Origin: an uncultured Sulfurovum sp.
GTDB taxonomy: Bacteria > Campylobacterota > Campylobacteria > Campylobacterales > Sulfurovaceae
DNA: 57,335 bases
Reading direction: 5' to 3'
Assembly: GCA_913055205.1 (NCBI GenBank)
Contig: CAJXJN010000012.1
Span: 1 to 57,335, forward strand
Part shown: positions 9,006-18,045 of the stretch, piece by piece
How positions within the stretch are numbered: position 1 is the stretch's first letter
Layout: the number at the start of each line of letters is the position of its first letter
Notes under the pieces: model-generated
Database searches by the model: none
Told to the model about the DNA's origin: nothing
What the model saw: only the letters and a program-made list of their open reading frames with translations
Position numbers and translations under genes: made by a program

Positions 9006-9617
9006 CTATAATTTCGTAAAATTTTCTATGATTTTAAGCCCATTATCATGGCTCTTTTCCGGGTGTGGCTGGATACCGTAAATATTCCCGTTTTGTACCG
9101 CAGAAACAAATTCATAACCGTAATGTGTTTTTCCTATGGCATACTTATCATCACATACAGCATGGAATGAGTGTACAAAGTAAAGGTAGAAATCTTTATC
9201 TAATCCATCAAACAGAGCTGTGTTTTTTTGTTGAAACAGCTCGTTCCACCCCATATGAGGGACTTTTAGAGGATGGTCAAATGCACTTTCATCAAAGGCT
9301 ACTACTTTACCGGGGATAAGTCCCAGTCCTTCTGTGCTTCCAAACTCTTCACTGCTTTCAAAAAGAAGTTGCATCCCTAAACAGATACCCAGTAGAGGTT
9401 TACCACTGGCAGCAAATGCTTTTACGGCTTTATCCATGCCATTTTCTTTCAAATGCTCCATCGCATCACCAAAAGCACCTACACCCGGTAAGATGAGTTT
9501 GTCATACTGGCTTAATTTAGAGGGGTCACTCTCCAGGCTGGCATCTGCACCCACTTTTGCAAATGCATTGATAACAGAGGCAAGGTTACCCATGTTGTAA
9601 TCGACGATTCCAATCAC
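9006..9617 (-). CDS. hisH: Imidazole glycerol phosphate synthase, glutaminase subunit
   Basis: HisH is the class I glutamine amidotransferase that supplies ammonia to HisF. The 203 residues show the nucleophile Cys in GICLGMQLLF (around residue 79) and the His-Glu pair in HPEKS near the C-terminus, completing the Cys-His-Glu triad. The start codon is GTG (9615-9617) after AAGGAATATT. It is the first gene of the minus-strand string hisH-hisA-prmA and is divergent from the LOS locus. Confidence 0.95.
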   Translation of the reverse strand: MIGIVDYNMGNLASVINAFAKVGADASLESDPSKLSQYDKLILPGVGAFGDAMEHLKENGMDKAVKAFAASGKPLLGICLGMQLLFESSEEFGSTEGLGLIPGKVVAFDESAFDHPLKVPHMGWNELFQQKNTALFDGLDKDFYLYFVHSFHAVCDDKYAIGKTHYGYEFVSAVQNGNIYGIQPHPEKSHDNGLKIIENFTKL

Positions 9618-9742
9618 AATAATATTCCTTCAATAGCTTATAAATTACCGTGATTATAGCAAATTAAATTGAAAGGTGATATTTTACGGCGCATCCTTTA
9701 GGCTATTTGGGTAAAATAAGCTATTAAATTATTAGGTCGTAG

Positions 9743-10627
9743 ATGAGAGAAAAAGTAGAATATATCTTAGTGAAACTGTTTTTATGGTTAGCAAAAATAG
9801 CTCCTGGATCATTTATTTACAGTGTAATAAAAGGTTTGACACTTCTTGTATACCGCTTAGATAGAAAAAGACGTAACCTTACTATCCAAAACCTTACTAT
9901 GGCATTTCCTGAAAAAAGCGAAGAAGAGATTAATGAACTTTCAAAAGAGGTTTATCTATCACTTTCTAAAACGATTGCCGAAATTTTATTGATGTTTGTT
10001 GATAGATTTGATATCGATAAAGCGATCAAAAACCTTGAACAAGCAAAAGAAAAATTAGTGAATATAATACAAAACAGTCCCCATGGTGTGATCGTTATGA
10101 CAGCCCATTTTTCTAACTGGGAGTTGGCGGCACACTTTTTAGCTAAAAACGGGTTACCGATGTTGGCCATAGGGAGGGAAGGTAACAATCAACTGATAGA
10201 TCAATATATTACGATTCCTTTTAGAAATAAGTACGGTAATCGCGCAATTTCAAAAGACAATGCGATGCTTGCTATGGCAAAAACACTCAAAAGAGGTGAT
10301 GCAGTAGGGTTGCTTATCGATCAAAAGTCAGGCAAAAAGAACAGTGCAAAGGTGGATTTTTTCGGAAAGCCTGCCGAGACGACACTCTCTGTTGCGTCAT
10401 TGAAACTGAAGTTCAACCCTGTGGTTGTGCCTATTTTCATCACAAGGGATAAAGATGGGCTCTATGAGATGATTATCGAAGACCCTATTGACTATACAGC
10501 TGAAGAGATCGAGGATAAAGAGAAAAGGTTCGAGGCAATGACGCTGAAGTACAATCAATCCATTGAAGAGGTGATCAAGGTACATCCGGAACAGTGGTTC
10601 TGGATGCACAACAGGTGGCGTCTATGA
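9743..10627 (+). CDS. lpxL: Lipid A biosynthesis acyltransferase (LpxL/HtrB family)
   Basis: It transfers a secondary acyl chain to KDO2-lipid IVA (or a related precursor) at the cytoplasmic face of the inner membrane. The 294 residues include an N-terminal membrane anchor and the HxxxxD/E catalytic motif HFSNWE (around residue 121). GDAVGLLIDQKSG matches the second conserved block of the family, and the C-terminus HPEQWFWMHNRW is a family hallmark. It opens the LOS locus, and its TGA overlaps the next ATG (ATGA). Confidence 0.9.
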   Translation: MREKVEYILVKLFLWLAKIAPGSFIYSVIKGLTLLVYRLDRKRRNLTIQNLTMAFPEKSEEEINELSKEVYLSLSKTIAEILLMFVDRFDIDKAIKNLEQAKEKLVNIIQNSPHGVIVMTAHFSNWELAAHFLAKNGLPMLAIGREGNNQLIDQYITIPFRNKYGNRAISKDNAMLAMAKTLKRGDAVGLLIDQKSGKKNSAKVDFFGKPAETTLSVASLKLKFNPVVVPIFITRDKDGLYEMIIEDPIDYTAEEIEDKEKRFEAMTLKYNQSIEEVIKVHPEQWFWMHNRWRL

Positions 10628-11517
10628 GCCGTATACTCATTCTTAGTGATGGTCGGCCAGGGCACGAGAAACAATCGATCGCTTTGGCTAAATATCTCGG
10701 TGTTCCTTATGATATTATTAATGTCAAATTTAAATATAAATGGTTAAAAGCGCTGTCGTATTTTTTTGACCGTTTGGGGATTTGTTCCAAATATCTTTTT
10801 GAGGCAGATGTCCCAAAAGTGCATTATGATTTAGTGACAGGTGCCGGTTCAACAACCTACTATGCCATAAAAGTTTTAGCAAAAGCAATGAAAGTTAAAT
10901 CTGTTGTAATGATGCTGCCCAAAGGATATAGATTTGATTTTGATATTATTTTTGCACAAAGCCACGATGATCCGCCAAAACAAGATGGTATCATAGAGAT
11001 TCCTGTTAATTTTTCATATATTGAGCCTAAAGGAATATACAATGCACAGAAGAAATCCATAGGCATTGTTATTGGTGGAAATAACAAGATTTTTAGTATG
11101 TCGACCGAAGACTTGAGAAGACAACTGGATTTTCTCAGGCAGCATTATAAAGGTTATGAGATAGCTATTACTACCTCTCCGCGTACTTCCAGAGAGATTG
11201 AAGTATTGGTTCATGGCTATAAATTTGACTATGAAGTGATCTATTCTGAAAATCCTATTAATCCTATCCCGGATTTCCTTGATCAGTGTGAGACAGTCTT
11301 TATTACAGGAGATAGTACTTCTATGATCTCTGAAGCAGTAGCATATGGTGAATCAAATGTTGTTGTCTTGCCTTTGCGTAGCCAGGGTGACAATAAATTT
11401 ACAAGATTTGTCTCCTCTTTGGCTAGAGAGGGCTATCTTTATTTTTTTAACGGCAAGATAGTCAATAAAAACAAAAAAATTGATTTTGGAATTTATACTG
11501 AAAAGGTAGTACTATGA
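10624..11517 (+). CDS. ELM1-like GT-B family protein (first copy)
   Basis: This 297-residue protein starts MSRILILSDGRPGHEKQS. I chose ATG 10624 because it overlaps the lpxL stop as ATGA; a longer frame runs inside lpxL. It matches the bacterial relatives of the plant mitochondrial fission protein ELM1: the N-terminal SDGRPGHE block, VIGGNNKIFSMS in the middle, ITTSPRTSREIE, and a C-terminal TGDSTSMISEAVA that resembles the nucleotide-sugar side of GT-B glycosyltransferases. The bacterial role is not established. Its position among LOS genes and its GT-B look suggest a transferase of the core. The start of the next gene overlaps by 4 bp. Confidence 0.7.
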   Translation: MSRILILSDGRPGHEKQSIALAKYLGVPYDIINVKFKYKWLKALSYFFDRLGICSKYLFEADVPKVHYDLVTGAGSTTYYAIKVLAKAMKVKSVVMMLPKGYRFDFDIIFAQSHDDPPKQDGIIEIPVNFSYIEPKGIYNAQKKSIGIVIGGNNKIFSMSTEDLRRQLDFLRQHYKGYEIAITTSPRTSREIEVLVHGYKFDYEVIYSENPINPIPDFLDQCETVFITGDSTSMISEAVAYGESNVVVLPLRSQGDNKFTRFVSSLAREGYLYFFNGKIVNKNKKIDFGIYTEKVVL

Positions 11518-12599
11518 GAATCATCCAGCTTTTACCAGAACTTAATGAAGGTGGAGTTGAGAGAGGTGTAGTTGAATTAAGCTGTGAACTTGTCAAGTTG
11601 GGGCATGAGAGCATTGTTATCAGTGCAGGAGGAAAACTTCAAGAGCAGATAGAAAAAGAGGGAGGAAAACATATTGCTTTTGATGTTTGTTCCAAAAATC
11701 TTTTTACAGCTCCCGGTCGTATCATAAAACTGCGTAAATTATTCCAGGAACTTAAGCCTGATATTCTCCATGCACGAAGTCGTGTACCTGCATGGCTAAG
11801 CTATTTGGCAAATAAAAAGTCAGGTATTCCTTTTGTGACCACGGTACATGGGTTTAACAGTGTGAGTTCTTATAGTGCTATTATGACCAAAGGTGATCAT
11901 GTGATCTGTGTCAGTCAGGCGATCAAGAGTTACATTCAGGCACATTATAATACTCTGAACGAGAAGATCACGGTCATTCCACGGGGTATTGATTTAGAAA
12001 AATTCAATCCTCAAAATATTGATAAGAAATTTATAGAGAATTTTAAAAAAGAGTATCATTTAGATGATAAACGTATCATCAGTACAGTAGGACGTATTAC
12101 TCAGCTTAAAGATCATCAGACTTTCATTCGATCGATCGCATTGTTGAAAAAAGACCATCCGAATGTTATTGGACTTATCGTGGGGGGTATACGTGAAGAT
12201 AAACAGGATTATTTTCATACGCTGGAAGCTTTAGTGAAAAAACTTGATATTTCTGATAATATTGTTTTTACCGGTTCGCAAAATAAAGTTGCTGAAATCT
12301 ATGCCTTGAGTGATGTTGTAGTCAGTAGCTCTAAAAAACCGGAGAGTTTCGGCCGCAGTGTAGCAGAAGCTTTAGCGCTAAATACCCCTGTGGTAGCGAC
12401 AGCCCATGGGGGAGTACTGGATATCATTGCAGAAGGTAAAAACGGTTTCTTTTATCCGGTGGGGGAGAGTGAAGCATTGGCTGAAGCTATTGATAAATGC
12501 AGAGATCTGGAATTTAACGGATATAGGTATATTACCGAGAACTTTTCATTGGGAAAAATGGTTCAGAGTACGCTAACTGTCTATAAGGAGTTGGTATGA
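11514..12599 (+). CDS. GT4 family glycosyltransferase
   Basis: This retaining GT-B glycosyltransferase of 361 residues probably extends the LOS core. The N-terminal domain shows the acceptor-side signature LPELNEGGVERGVVELS, and the C-terminal domain has TVGRITQLKDHQTFI and the nucleotide-sugar E-x7-E motif ESFGRSVAE (around residue 276) followed by TPVVATAHGG. The start overlaps the ELM1-like gene by 4 bp (ATGA) and the end overlaps the deacetylase gene by 4 bp, so these are one translationally coupled operon. The sugar specificity cannot be read. Confidence 0.87.
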   Translation: MRIIQLLPELNEGGVERGVVELSCELVKLGHESIVISAGGKLQEQIEKEGGKHIAFDVCSKNLFTAPGRIIKLRKLFQELKPDILHARSRVPAWLSYLANKKSGIPFVTTVHGFNSVSSYSAIMTKGDHVICVSQAIKSYIQAHYNTLNEKITVIPRGIDLEKFNPQNIDKKFIENFKKEYHLDDKRIISTVGRITQLKDHQTFIRSIALLKKDHPNVIGLIVGGIREDKQDYFHTLEALVKKLDISDNIVFTGSQNKVAEIYALSDVVVSSSKKPESFGRSVAEALALNTPVVATAHGGVLDIIAEGKNGFFYPVGESEALAEAIDKCRDLEFNGYRYITENFSLGKMVQSTLTVYKELV

Positions 12600-13417
12600 C
12601 CGTTTGGTTCGTTGTGATACTTTTGTGCATATTTTTTTATTTCTCTTATCGTTATGCCTGGTGGAAAAGAACGGTCGATTACCGTTACCCAAGGATACTG
12701 ATGTACCATATGATCCGTGATGCTGTTCCGGGTAAAAAATTTAATTCTTTACGTGTTTCTCCGGAAGTTTTTGAAGCACAGATCCGGTATCTTTATGAGA
12801 AGGGATGGCACTCTTATACAATGTCGGAAGCAATAGTACAAAAAGAATTCTTACCTGCAAAAAGCGTGGTGATCACCTTTGATGATGGTTATCGGGATAA
12901 CCTGATAAATGCACTCCCCATATTAAAGAAATATGGTTTCAAAGCAACGATCTATCTGGTCAATGACCGACATGATAGAGACTGGTCAGGGTACCGTAAA
13001 GCTAAAAATGAAGGAGCAGGACTGAAAGATGAACCAAAACTCAGTGATGATGAGGTTAGGGAGTTATTGGATAGTGGTCTTATTGAGATAGGTGGGCATA
13101 CCTATACACATGCAAATCTATCCAAACTAGATGCTATGAGTACACACTACGAAATATGCAAATCCAAAGAGAATTTAGAAGAGCTATTTGGTATCGATAT
13201 AACAAGTTTTGCTTATCCGTTTGGTATCTATTTGCAATCAGACAAACAGGTTGTAGAGGCTTGTGGCTATACACATGCACTCACTACCAAAGCAGGTATA
13301 GCCAATCTAAAAGTGTGTGATGCTTATGAGATACCTCGTATTACCGTCAGTGGCAAAGATACACTATTTGTATTTAAGCTCAAGATAAAAACAGGCAAAA
13401 GAGGAGTTAAGAAGTGA
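12596..13417 (+). CDS. Membrane-anchored polysaccharide deacetylase
   Basis: This carbohydrate esterase family 4 (NodB domain) protein has 273 residues. One N-terminal TM helix (VWFVVILLCIFFYFSYRYAW) precedes a domain with the metal/catalytic motif TFDDGYRDN (around residue 95) and HTYTH (around residue 168), the His pair that binds the metal. SFAYPFGIY matches the third conserved motif. It probably removes N- or O-acetyl groups from a LOS sugar or its lipid-linked intermediate. It overlaps both neighbours by 4 bp. Confidence 0.85.
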   Translation: MTVWFVVILLCIFFYFSYRYAWWKRTVDYRYPRILMYHMIRDAVPGKKFNSLRVSPEVFEAQIRYLYEKGWHSYTMSEAIVQKEFLPAKSVVITFDDGYRDNLINALPILKKYGFKATIYLVNDRHDRDWSGYRKAKNEGAGLKDEPKLSDDEVRELLDSGLIEIGGHTYTHANLSKLDAMSTHYEICKSKENLEELFGIDITSFAYPFGIYLQSDKQVVEACGYTHALTTKAGIANLKVCDAYEIPRITVSGKDTLFVFKLKIKTGKRGVKK

Positions 13418-14430
13418 AAGTATGTTTGGTAATGGCAGGAGATGAAGAGGGGGGATTAGAAAAACATTTTGTAGAATTAAGTAATCGGTTGAGTAAACAT
13501 ATGCATGTATCTGTCATCGCCCATCCAAAATACAAAGATAGATTTGTAGATACTGCATCATTTTATGCCATAGATTTATCCAAAAGTCGCAAAAATGTAT
13601 GGATTTTATTCAAATTGTACTATACAATCAAATCTATCAATCCAGATATTGTACATGCTCATGCCAATAAAGCAGTCTCTATGATAGCAACCATAAAGCC
13701 ATTTTTGCCAAGCAGTATCAAAACCATAGCTTCACTCCATAGCCAAAAGAGAAATGTATCATCTTATGAAAAGTTTGATTATGTCATAGGGGTATCCAAG
13801 AGAGTGTTAGAGTCACTAAAGCTGGATGCAAAGCGTGTAGTGTATAATGGTGTCTCATCAAATTATCAACATATATCACCAATAGATATGAGTAAATTTT
13901 TTGAAACTAATTTGGGATTTTGTATATGTAGTGTAGGACGCTTAGAAGAGGTCAAAAATTTTGCATTACTTATAGATGCATGTATTGATGCTAAAGTTAA
14001 CTTAGTTCTTGTTGGTGATGGAAGTTTGTATGATACACTACAAAAACAGATCAATTCAAAACAAGCAAATAGCACTATTAAGCTTTTGGGGTATAGGGAT
14101 GATAGTGTATCTATTATCGCAAGTGCAGATGTGTTTGTCATATCTTCGCACAGAGAGGGAATGCCTTATGTGTTGATAGAGTCTTTATTATCTAAAGTAC
14201 CTGTTATCTCTACAGATGTATCGGATATGAAATATATTTTACCAACAGAGTTTGTTGTGCCAGTTGATGATAAAGAGGTACTTACAAATGCTATCATAGA
14301 ACTTAAAAATAACTATACAGAAAAACTAAACCAATACAAAAACAGCTTTGAGTTTGCCAAAAAACACTTTAGTCAAGATGCTATGATTGAGGGTGTTATG
14401 TCAGTATATGATGAGGTGATGAGTAGATGA
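13414..14430 (+). CDS. GT4 family glycosyltransferase
   Basis: This second GT-B glycosyltransferase of the locus has 338 residues, with N-terminal AGDEEGGLEKHFVELS, then SVGRLEEVKNFALLI and the E-x7-E-type motif EGMPYVLIE followed by VPVISTDVSDM. It is related to the deleted copy directly downstream, which carries the same STDVxDMKxILP block. It overlaps the deacetylase gene, and its stop overlaps the ATG of the remnant (ATGA). Base composition becomes more A+T-rich from here on. Confidence 0.85.
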   Translation: MKVCLVMAGDEEGGLEKHFVELSNRLSKHMHVSVIAHPKYKDRFVDTASFYAIDLSKSRKNVWILFKLYYTIKSINPDIVHAHANKAVSMIATIKPFLPSSIKTIASLHSQKRNVSSYEKFDYVIGVSKRVLESLKLDAKRVVYNGVSSNYQHISPIDMSKFFETNLGFCICSVGRLEEVKNFALLIDACIDAKVNLVLVGDGSLYDTLQKQINSKQANSTIKLLGYRDDSVSIIASADVFVISSHREGMPYVLIESLLSKVPVISTDVSDMKYILPTEFVVPVDDKEVLTNAIIELKNNYTEKLNQYKNSFEFAKKHFSQDAMIEGVMSVYDEVMSR

Positions 14431-14728
14431 AAATAATGATTTTAAGTTTAATTAGGGAGTATTGAAGTAGATGGCACAGATACTAGCATTGGGTGATTGT
14501 AATATGTCTACTGATGTAGGAGATATGAAAGCTATTTTGCCTTCAGAGTATGTCGTTGAGGTTGGGGATGAGACAGAACTCTCAGAGAAGATCAGAACCG
14601 TTCAAAAGCACTATGCTGATGTACTAGGAATATATCAGACTTCTTTTGCCAAGGCAAAAAAATATTTTACATTGGATGTAATGGTGCACGAGATACTGAA
14701 AATTTATAAAGAGGTAGTGTCCGGATGA
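14427..14728 (+). pseudogene. Glycosyltransferase remnant with a large internal deletion
   Basis: The ATG at 14427 overlaps the previous stop (ATGA) and reads MKIMILSLIREY before a TGA at 14463-14465, a typical GT4 beginning. From 14471 a second frame of 85 codons reads into STDVGDMKAILPSEYVV and ends IYKEVVSG, which aligns with the last ~75 residues of the upstream GT4. Both termini of a glycosyltransferase are thus present, but the ~250 residues between them are gone. The 85-codon frame could still be translated, yet it lacks the catalytic domains. Its 3' end still overlaps the next ATG (ATGA), so operon coupling survived the deletion. Confidence 0.75.
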
Positions 14729-15735
14729 AAAAAGTGTTGATACTCAGTGATAAAAAAGTAGGACATTTTAACCAAACTTTAGCCATATCTAATGCATTAA
14801 ATCAAATAGAGCATACCCAAACAACTACTGTGACTATCAAGATCAAAAAGGTGGCTAAATACCTCTTAAGGTTTTTACTTAATCATGCATTTGGCAGAGC
14901 ACTTTTAAAACACAAAAAGAGTCTCTCTTTGATGAGATTTTTTTATGATATAGATAGAGTGATAAATCCATCTGATATCATTATCTCTTCAGGCAAGGAT
15001 ACTTCACTGCTAAATGCATGGCTCTCACTGGTATATCAGAGCTGTTCGATTTATATCGGACATCCTAAAAAGTTAGACAACAGACTCTTTACAGCCATAT
15101 TGACAGTACTTGATCTTGAATTTGACAATCAGATCATTTTAGATGTAGCCCCAACACTGCCTTATAGTGGTGATCTTGATGCTTTCTGCAAAGCCCATCA
15201 ATTAGAGCGAAATAGACGCTACTATGCACTGTTGATAGGTGGTGACGGTTCAGGTTATCACTATTGCGAAGAGGAGATCGATGCTCTGATCTCTTTTGTC
15301 AACCGTACAGCTTCAGAGATTGACTGGTTGGTGACAACATCACGCCGTACACCAGTGCTATTTGAACAGAAGATGAAACAGCAGATGAAAACAGCAATGT
15401 TTGTAGACTATCATACGACTCCCCAAAAGGTTGTAGGTGCATTTTTAAAGCTTAGTGAAGTAGTCTTTGTGACTGAAGAGAGTGCCTCTATGGTGAGTGA
15501 AGCAGTAGCATCTCAAAAACCGGTGGTGACGTTAGCTCCGGAAACACAAAATCCGGAGAAGAACTATAAGAAGATACTAAAAAAGTTTGAAGATAGCTTA
15601 CGGATAAAAAGAGTAAAAATGAGGGAAAGCGAAAATCTAGAAATAGATGTACAACAGTTAAGCGTCTTATCAAATGATATGTATGAAGAACTTGCCAAAC
15701 ACTTAAAATCCTGTTTAGTATACGAGAAGAAGTAA
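14725..15735 (+). CDS. ELM1-like GT-B family protein (second copy)
   Basis: This 336-residue protein begins KKVLILSDKKVGHFNQTLA and is a divergent paralogue of the protein at 10624. It keeps the N-terminal SDxxxGH block, the central LLIGGDGSGYHY block, VTTSRRTP and a C-terminal TEESASMVSEAVASQKPVV. The same reasoning applies: an ELM1-like fold, a GT-B-like C-terminus and a role in LOS assembly that is inferred from context only. It overlaps the upstream remnant by 4 bp and the next gene by 1 bp (TAATG). Confidence 0.65.
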   Translation: MKKVLILSDKKVGHFNQTLAISNALNQIEHTQTTTVTIKIKKVAKYLLRFLLNHAFGRALLKHKKSLSLMRFFYDIDRVINPSDIIISSGKDTSLLNAWLSLVYQSCSIYIGHPKKLDNRLFTAILTVLDLEFDNQIILDVAPTLPYSGDLDAFCKAHQLERNRRYYALLIGGDGSGYHYCEEEIDALISFVNRTASEIDWLVTTSRRTPVLFEQKMKQQMKTAMFVDYHTTPQKVVGAFLKLSEVVFVTEESASMVSEAVASQKPVVTLAPETQNPEKNYKKILKKFEDSLRIKRVKMRESENLEIDVQQLSVLSNDMYEELAKHLKSCLVYEKK

Positions 15736-16712
15736 TGGAAGACTTTAGAAAAAACTTTTTTATAGTGAGGACACCACTCCAACTTTTAAATGCTACAGAA
15801 GCAAGAAACAGATTTCATCCAAAAGATGAAAATATTCTTTTATGTATTTACCGTAAAAAAATAGATGAACGACTTATGCAAAATATTATTGATGATCAAT
15901 GGAGTCATATATACTGGTTTCACCTAACCTCATTAAGTCGGGCATTTTATCCTATAATGCTGTATCCTTTTATTCGGAAGATTGGAGAAGTAACGACTAT
16001 ATATATAGGTTTATTTGGGAATGTGATCTCACATTTGGTAAACAGTGTTATACATAAAGAGGTCATTATTTTTGATGATGGCAATGAGATTATCAAAATT
16101 GCCCATGCTATAAAAAAGAAAAAGATCAAAGAGAGTAGAATAAGTCATAGGGTTTTTGGAAAAAAGACAGATAATAGTTTTGTATATCATACTAAATTCT
16201 TTTCGATTTATGATCTTTCATCCTATATATCACCAAATAAAGTGATACAAAATGACTATAGAGCATTTAAAAATAAAATGTGTACTTTTCATGAGACGGA
16301 TGATAGGGTTTATTTTATTGGTTCTCATTTAGTATCAAACTATTTAGAGAAAAAAATATTTCAAAAATGGATGAAAAGTATAGAAACATATTTTTCAGGA
16401 AGATCGATCATTTATATTTTACACCGTTATGAAAATGCTGAAATTTTACATGAAATTGGAATAGAGACAATACGTTTTGATAACATCATAGAGTTTCAAT
16501 TTATGAAGGACAGAATAAAACCGGCAATGGTTGTTTCACTCCGTTCAACTGCTTTAGATACATTAAAAATACTTTATGATACGAATGTATCGATCATAAA
16601 GATACCATTATGTGAATTTAAACAGGAGAAACAAAAAGAGATGGAAGAACTATATCATTATTATTCAGATAAGGGTATCTCTGTAATCTCATTAAGTCCT
16701 GAAGATTTTTAG
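15735..16712 (+). CDS. Putative LOS glycosyltransferase (GT52-like)
   Basis: This 325-residue protein begins with FFIVRTPLQLLNATEA, which resembles the start of GT52 and polysialyltransferase-type enzymes, and has an acidic patch IIFDDGNEI in the middle and VSLRSTALDTL in the C-terminal half (GT-B-like phosphate-binding region). Sialic-acid or related transfer to LOS is a reasonable guess, but the family match is weak and no sialic-acid synthesis genes are in the window. The gene is clearly more A+T-rich than the housekeeping genes, which hints at transfer. Confidence 0.5.
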   Translation: MEDFRKNFFIVRTPLQLLNATEARNRFHPKDENILLCIYRKKIDERLMQNIIDDQWSHIYWFHLTSLSRAFYPIMLYPFIRKIGEVTTIYIGLFGNVISHLVNSVIHKEVIIFDDGNEIIKIAHAIKKKKIKESRISHRVFGKKTDNSFVYHTKFFSIYDLSSYISPNKVIQNDYRAFKNKMCTFHETDDRVYFIGSHLVSNYLEKKIFQKWMKSIETYFSGRSIIYILHRYENAEILHEIGIETIRFDNIIEFQFMKDRIKPAMVVSLRSTALDTLKILYDTNVSIIKIPLCEFKQEKQKEMEELYHYYSDKGISVISLSPEDF

Positions 16713-16760
16713 ATATTAGTGTATAATTGATGTAACTAAGTTTTATATGAGGATTAAGGA

Positions 16761-17771
16761 ATGAAAACAGCGGTTCTTTTGAATGATACATCATACGAAA
16801 ATCATCATGGTTGCAGTATTGTTGTTGATAATATAAAAGAAAATTTAAGACAAAAAGATATTAAGTTACTAGCAACGAATCCTATTGGAAAGAATTGGCA
16901 AAAGAATGTAGATTTTATGAAAGCACTAGAGGCATGCGATATAGTACTTGTCAATGCAGAGGGTACAATACATCATAATAGTACTTATGGATTAAATTTA
17001 TTAAAAATTGTTGATGCTGTACAAAAAAAACCGACGGTACTGATGAATATGACTTATCAGAGTAATTCTAATTTGTATGTTTCTCTGATAAAGCAGTTCT
17101 CAAAAGTATATGTAAGGGAAAGTATAAGTCAGGATGAATTGTATCAAGCCGGTATAGAAGCTGATGTTGTTCCTGATATGACATTTTATAGAACCTATCC
17201 AACGGTTAAAGAACGAACGGATGAGATTTTTGTAACAGATAGTCATGATATTAAAAAATCAGAACAGCTTTATGTGCTTGCCCAAAAAATGAATTGGAAA
17301 TTTTTCCCTATTTTATCACCCTTTACAAAAGTAGCTACCCTCAAAGGGATAAGTAAAAGCATTAAATATGGTTTTTTTCAAAGATATGGTAGTGCCATAT
17401 CACATTTTCTGCCAATCAAATATGCATATATGAGATATACAAATGTTTTAGATGAATGTACCTATTTGTCGCAAATGAGAAGTGCAAAATGTTTGATAAC
17501 TGCACGTTTTCATGCATTATGTTTTGCTATACAAACACAAACACCTTTTATAGCATTGTCTTCAAATACCCATAAAGTAGAAGGACTATTGAAAGATATA
17601 GGACTAGATAGTAAAAAAATAATAAATTGGGATCATTTAGATACTATAAAAGATGTTGAATGTACGTTGACTTCTTTAGAACTTGAAAAAATAAATCACT
17701 ATATAGATCAAGCAAAAGTAAAAATTGATCAAATGTTTAATGAGATTGATTCTCTTATTTTAGAAAATTGA
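16761..17771 (+). CDS. Polysaccharide pyruvyltransferase family protein
   Basis: This 336-residue protein matches the pyruvyltransferase family (CsaB/WcaK-like): LLNDTSYENHHGCSIVVDNI at the N-terminus, VLVNAEGTIHHNS in the first domain, and the conserved LITARFHALCFAIQTQTPF with ALSSNTHKVEGLL near the C-terminus. Members add a pyruvate ketal to a sugar or act as related transferases. It is the last intact gene of the LOS locus, A+T-rich, preceded by a 48-bp gap and followed by a scar of gene fragments. Confidence 0.75.
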   Translation: MKTAVLLNDTSYENHHGCSIVVDNIKENLRQKDIKLLATNPIGKNWQKNVDFMKALEACDIVLVNAEGTIHHNSTYGLNLLKIVDAVQKKPTVLMNMTYQSNSNLYVSLIKQFSKVYVRESISQDELYQAGIEADVVPDMTFYRTYPTVKERTDEIFVTDSHDIKKSEQLYVLAQKMNWKFFPILSPFTKVATLKGISKSIKYGFFQRYGSAISHFLPIKYAYMRYTNVLDECTYLSQMRSAKCLITARFHALCFAIQTQTPFIALSSNTHKVEGLLKDIGLDSKKIINWDHLDTIKDVECTLTSLELEKINHYIDQAKVKIDQMFNEIDSLILEN

Positions 17772-17796
17772 ATAAGGAAACCCTGACTTGAAATAG

Positions 17797-17901
17797 CTAT
17801 TTACCTATTTCCCCCCTATCTTCTATCGTATGCACATAGCCAAGGTCTTTATTTATGATCCCGTCACGATCAAGAAAAAGGGCTTTTTGCTTTTTTTGCA
17901 T
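17797..17901 (-). pseudogene. gmhB: gmhB fragment (N-terminal 34 codons)
   Basis: A short minus-strand frame reads MQKKQKALFLDRDGIINKD and continues GYVHTIED before diverging at a G6 run and stopping. The DRDG phosphatase motif and the GYVH.IED block are those of D,D-heptose 1,7-bisphosphate phosphatase, which makes the heptose precursor of the LOS inner core. About 80% of the gene is missing. Confidence 0.7.
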
Positions 17902-17909
17902 TGCTATAT

Positions 17910-18045
17910 CTACTTTTTGATTGCCGGATAAAGGATATTCTTTTCTTGATTATATACTTCACTTTTGATATCAAACAATCCCATCAAAGTATGCGCAAGG
18001 TTGTCATGAGAGAACTTTTTATCAGATAGATCAAAACTGCTTTTT
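17910..18045 (-). pseudogene. Phosphoethanolamine transferase fragment (C-terminal)
   Basis: A minus-strand frame reads SFDLSDKKFSHDNLAHTLMG and then LFDIKSEVYNQ to a TAG at 17910-17912. The SHDNL.HTL.GLFD.K...Y block is the C-terminal signature of EptA-type lipid A or core phosphoethanolamine transferases. Upstream it runs straight into an IS3 orfA fragment. Only the last ~40 codons remain. Confidence 0.65.

Noticed and set aside
10591-10623. Upstream start of the first ELM1-like gene
   Set aside because: The extra ten residues lie inside lpxL; the ATGA overlap at 10624 and the family N-terminus fit better.
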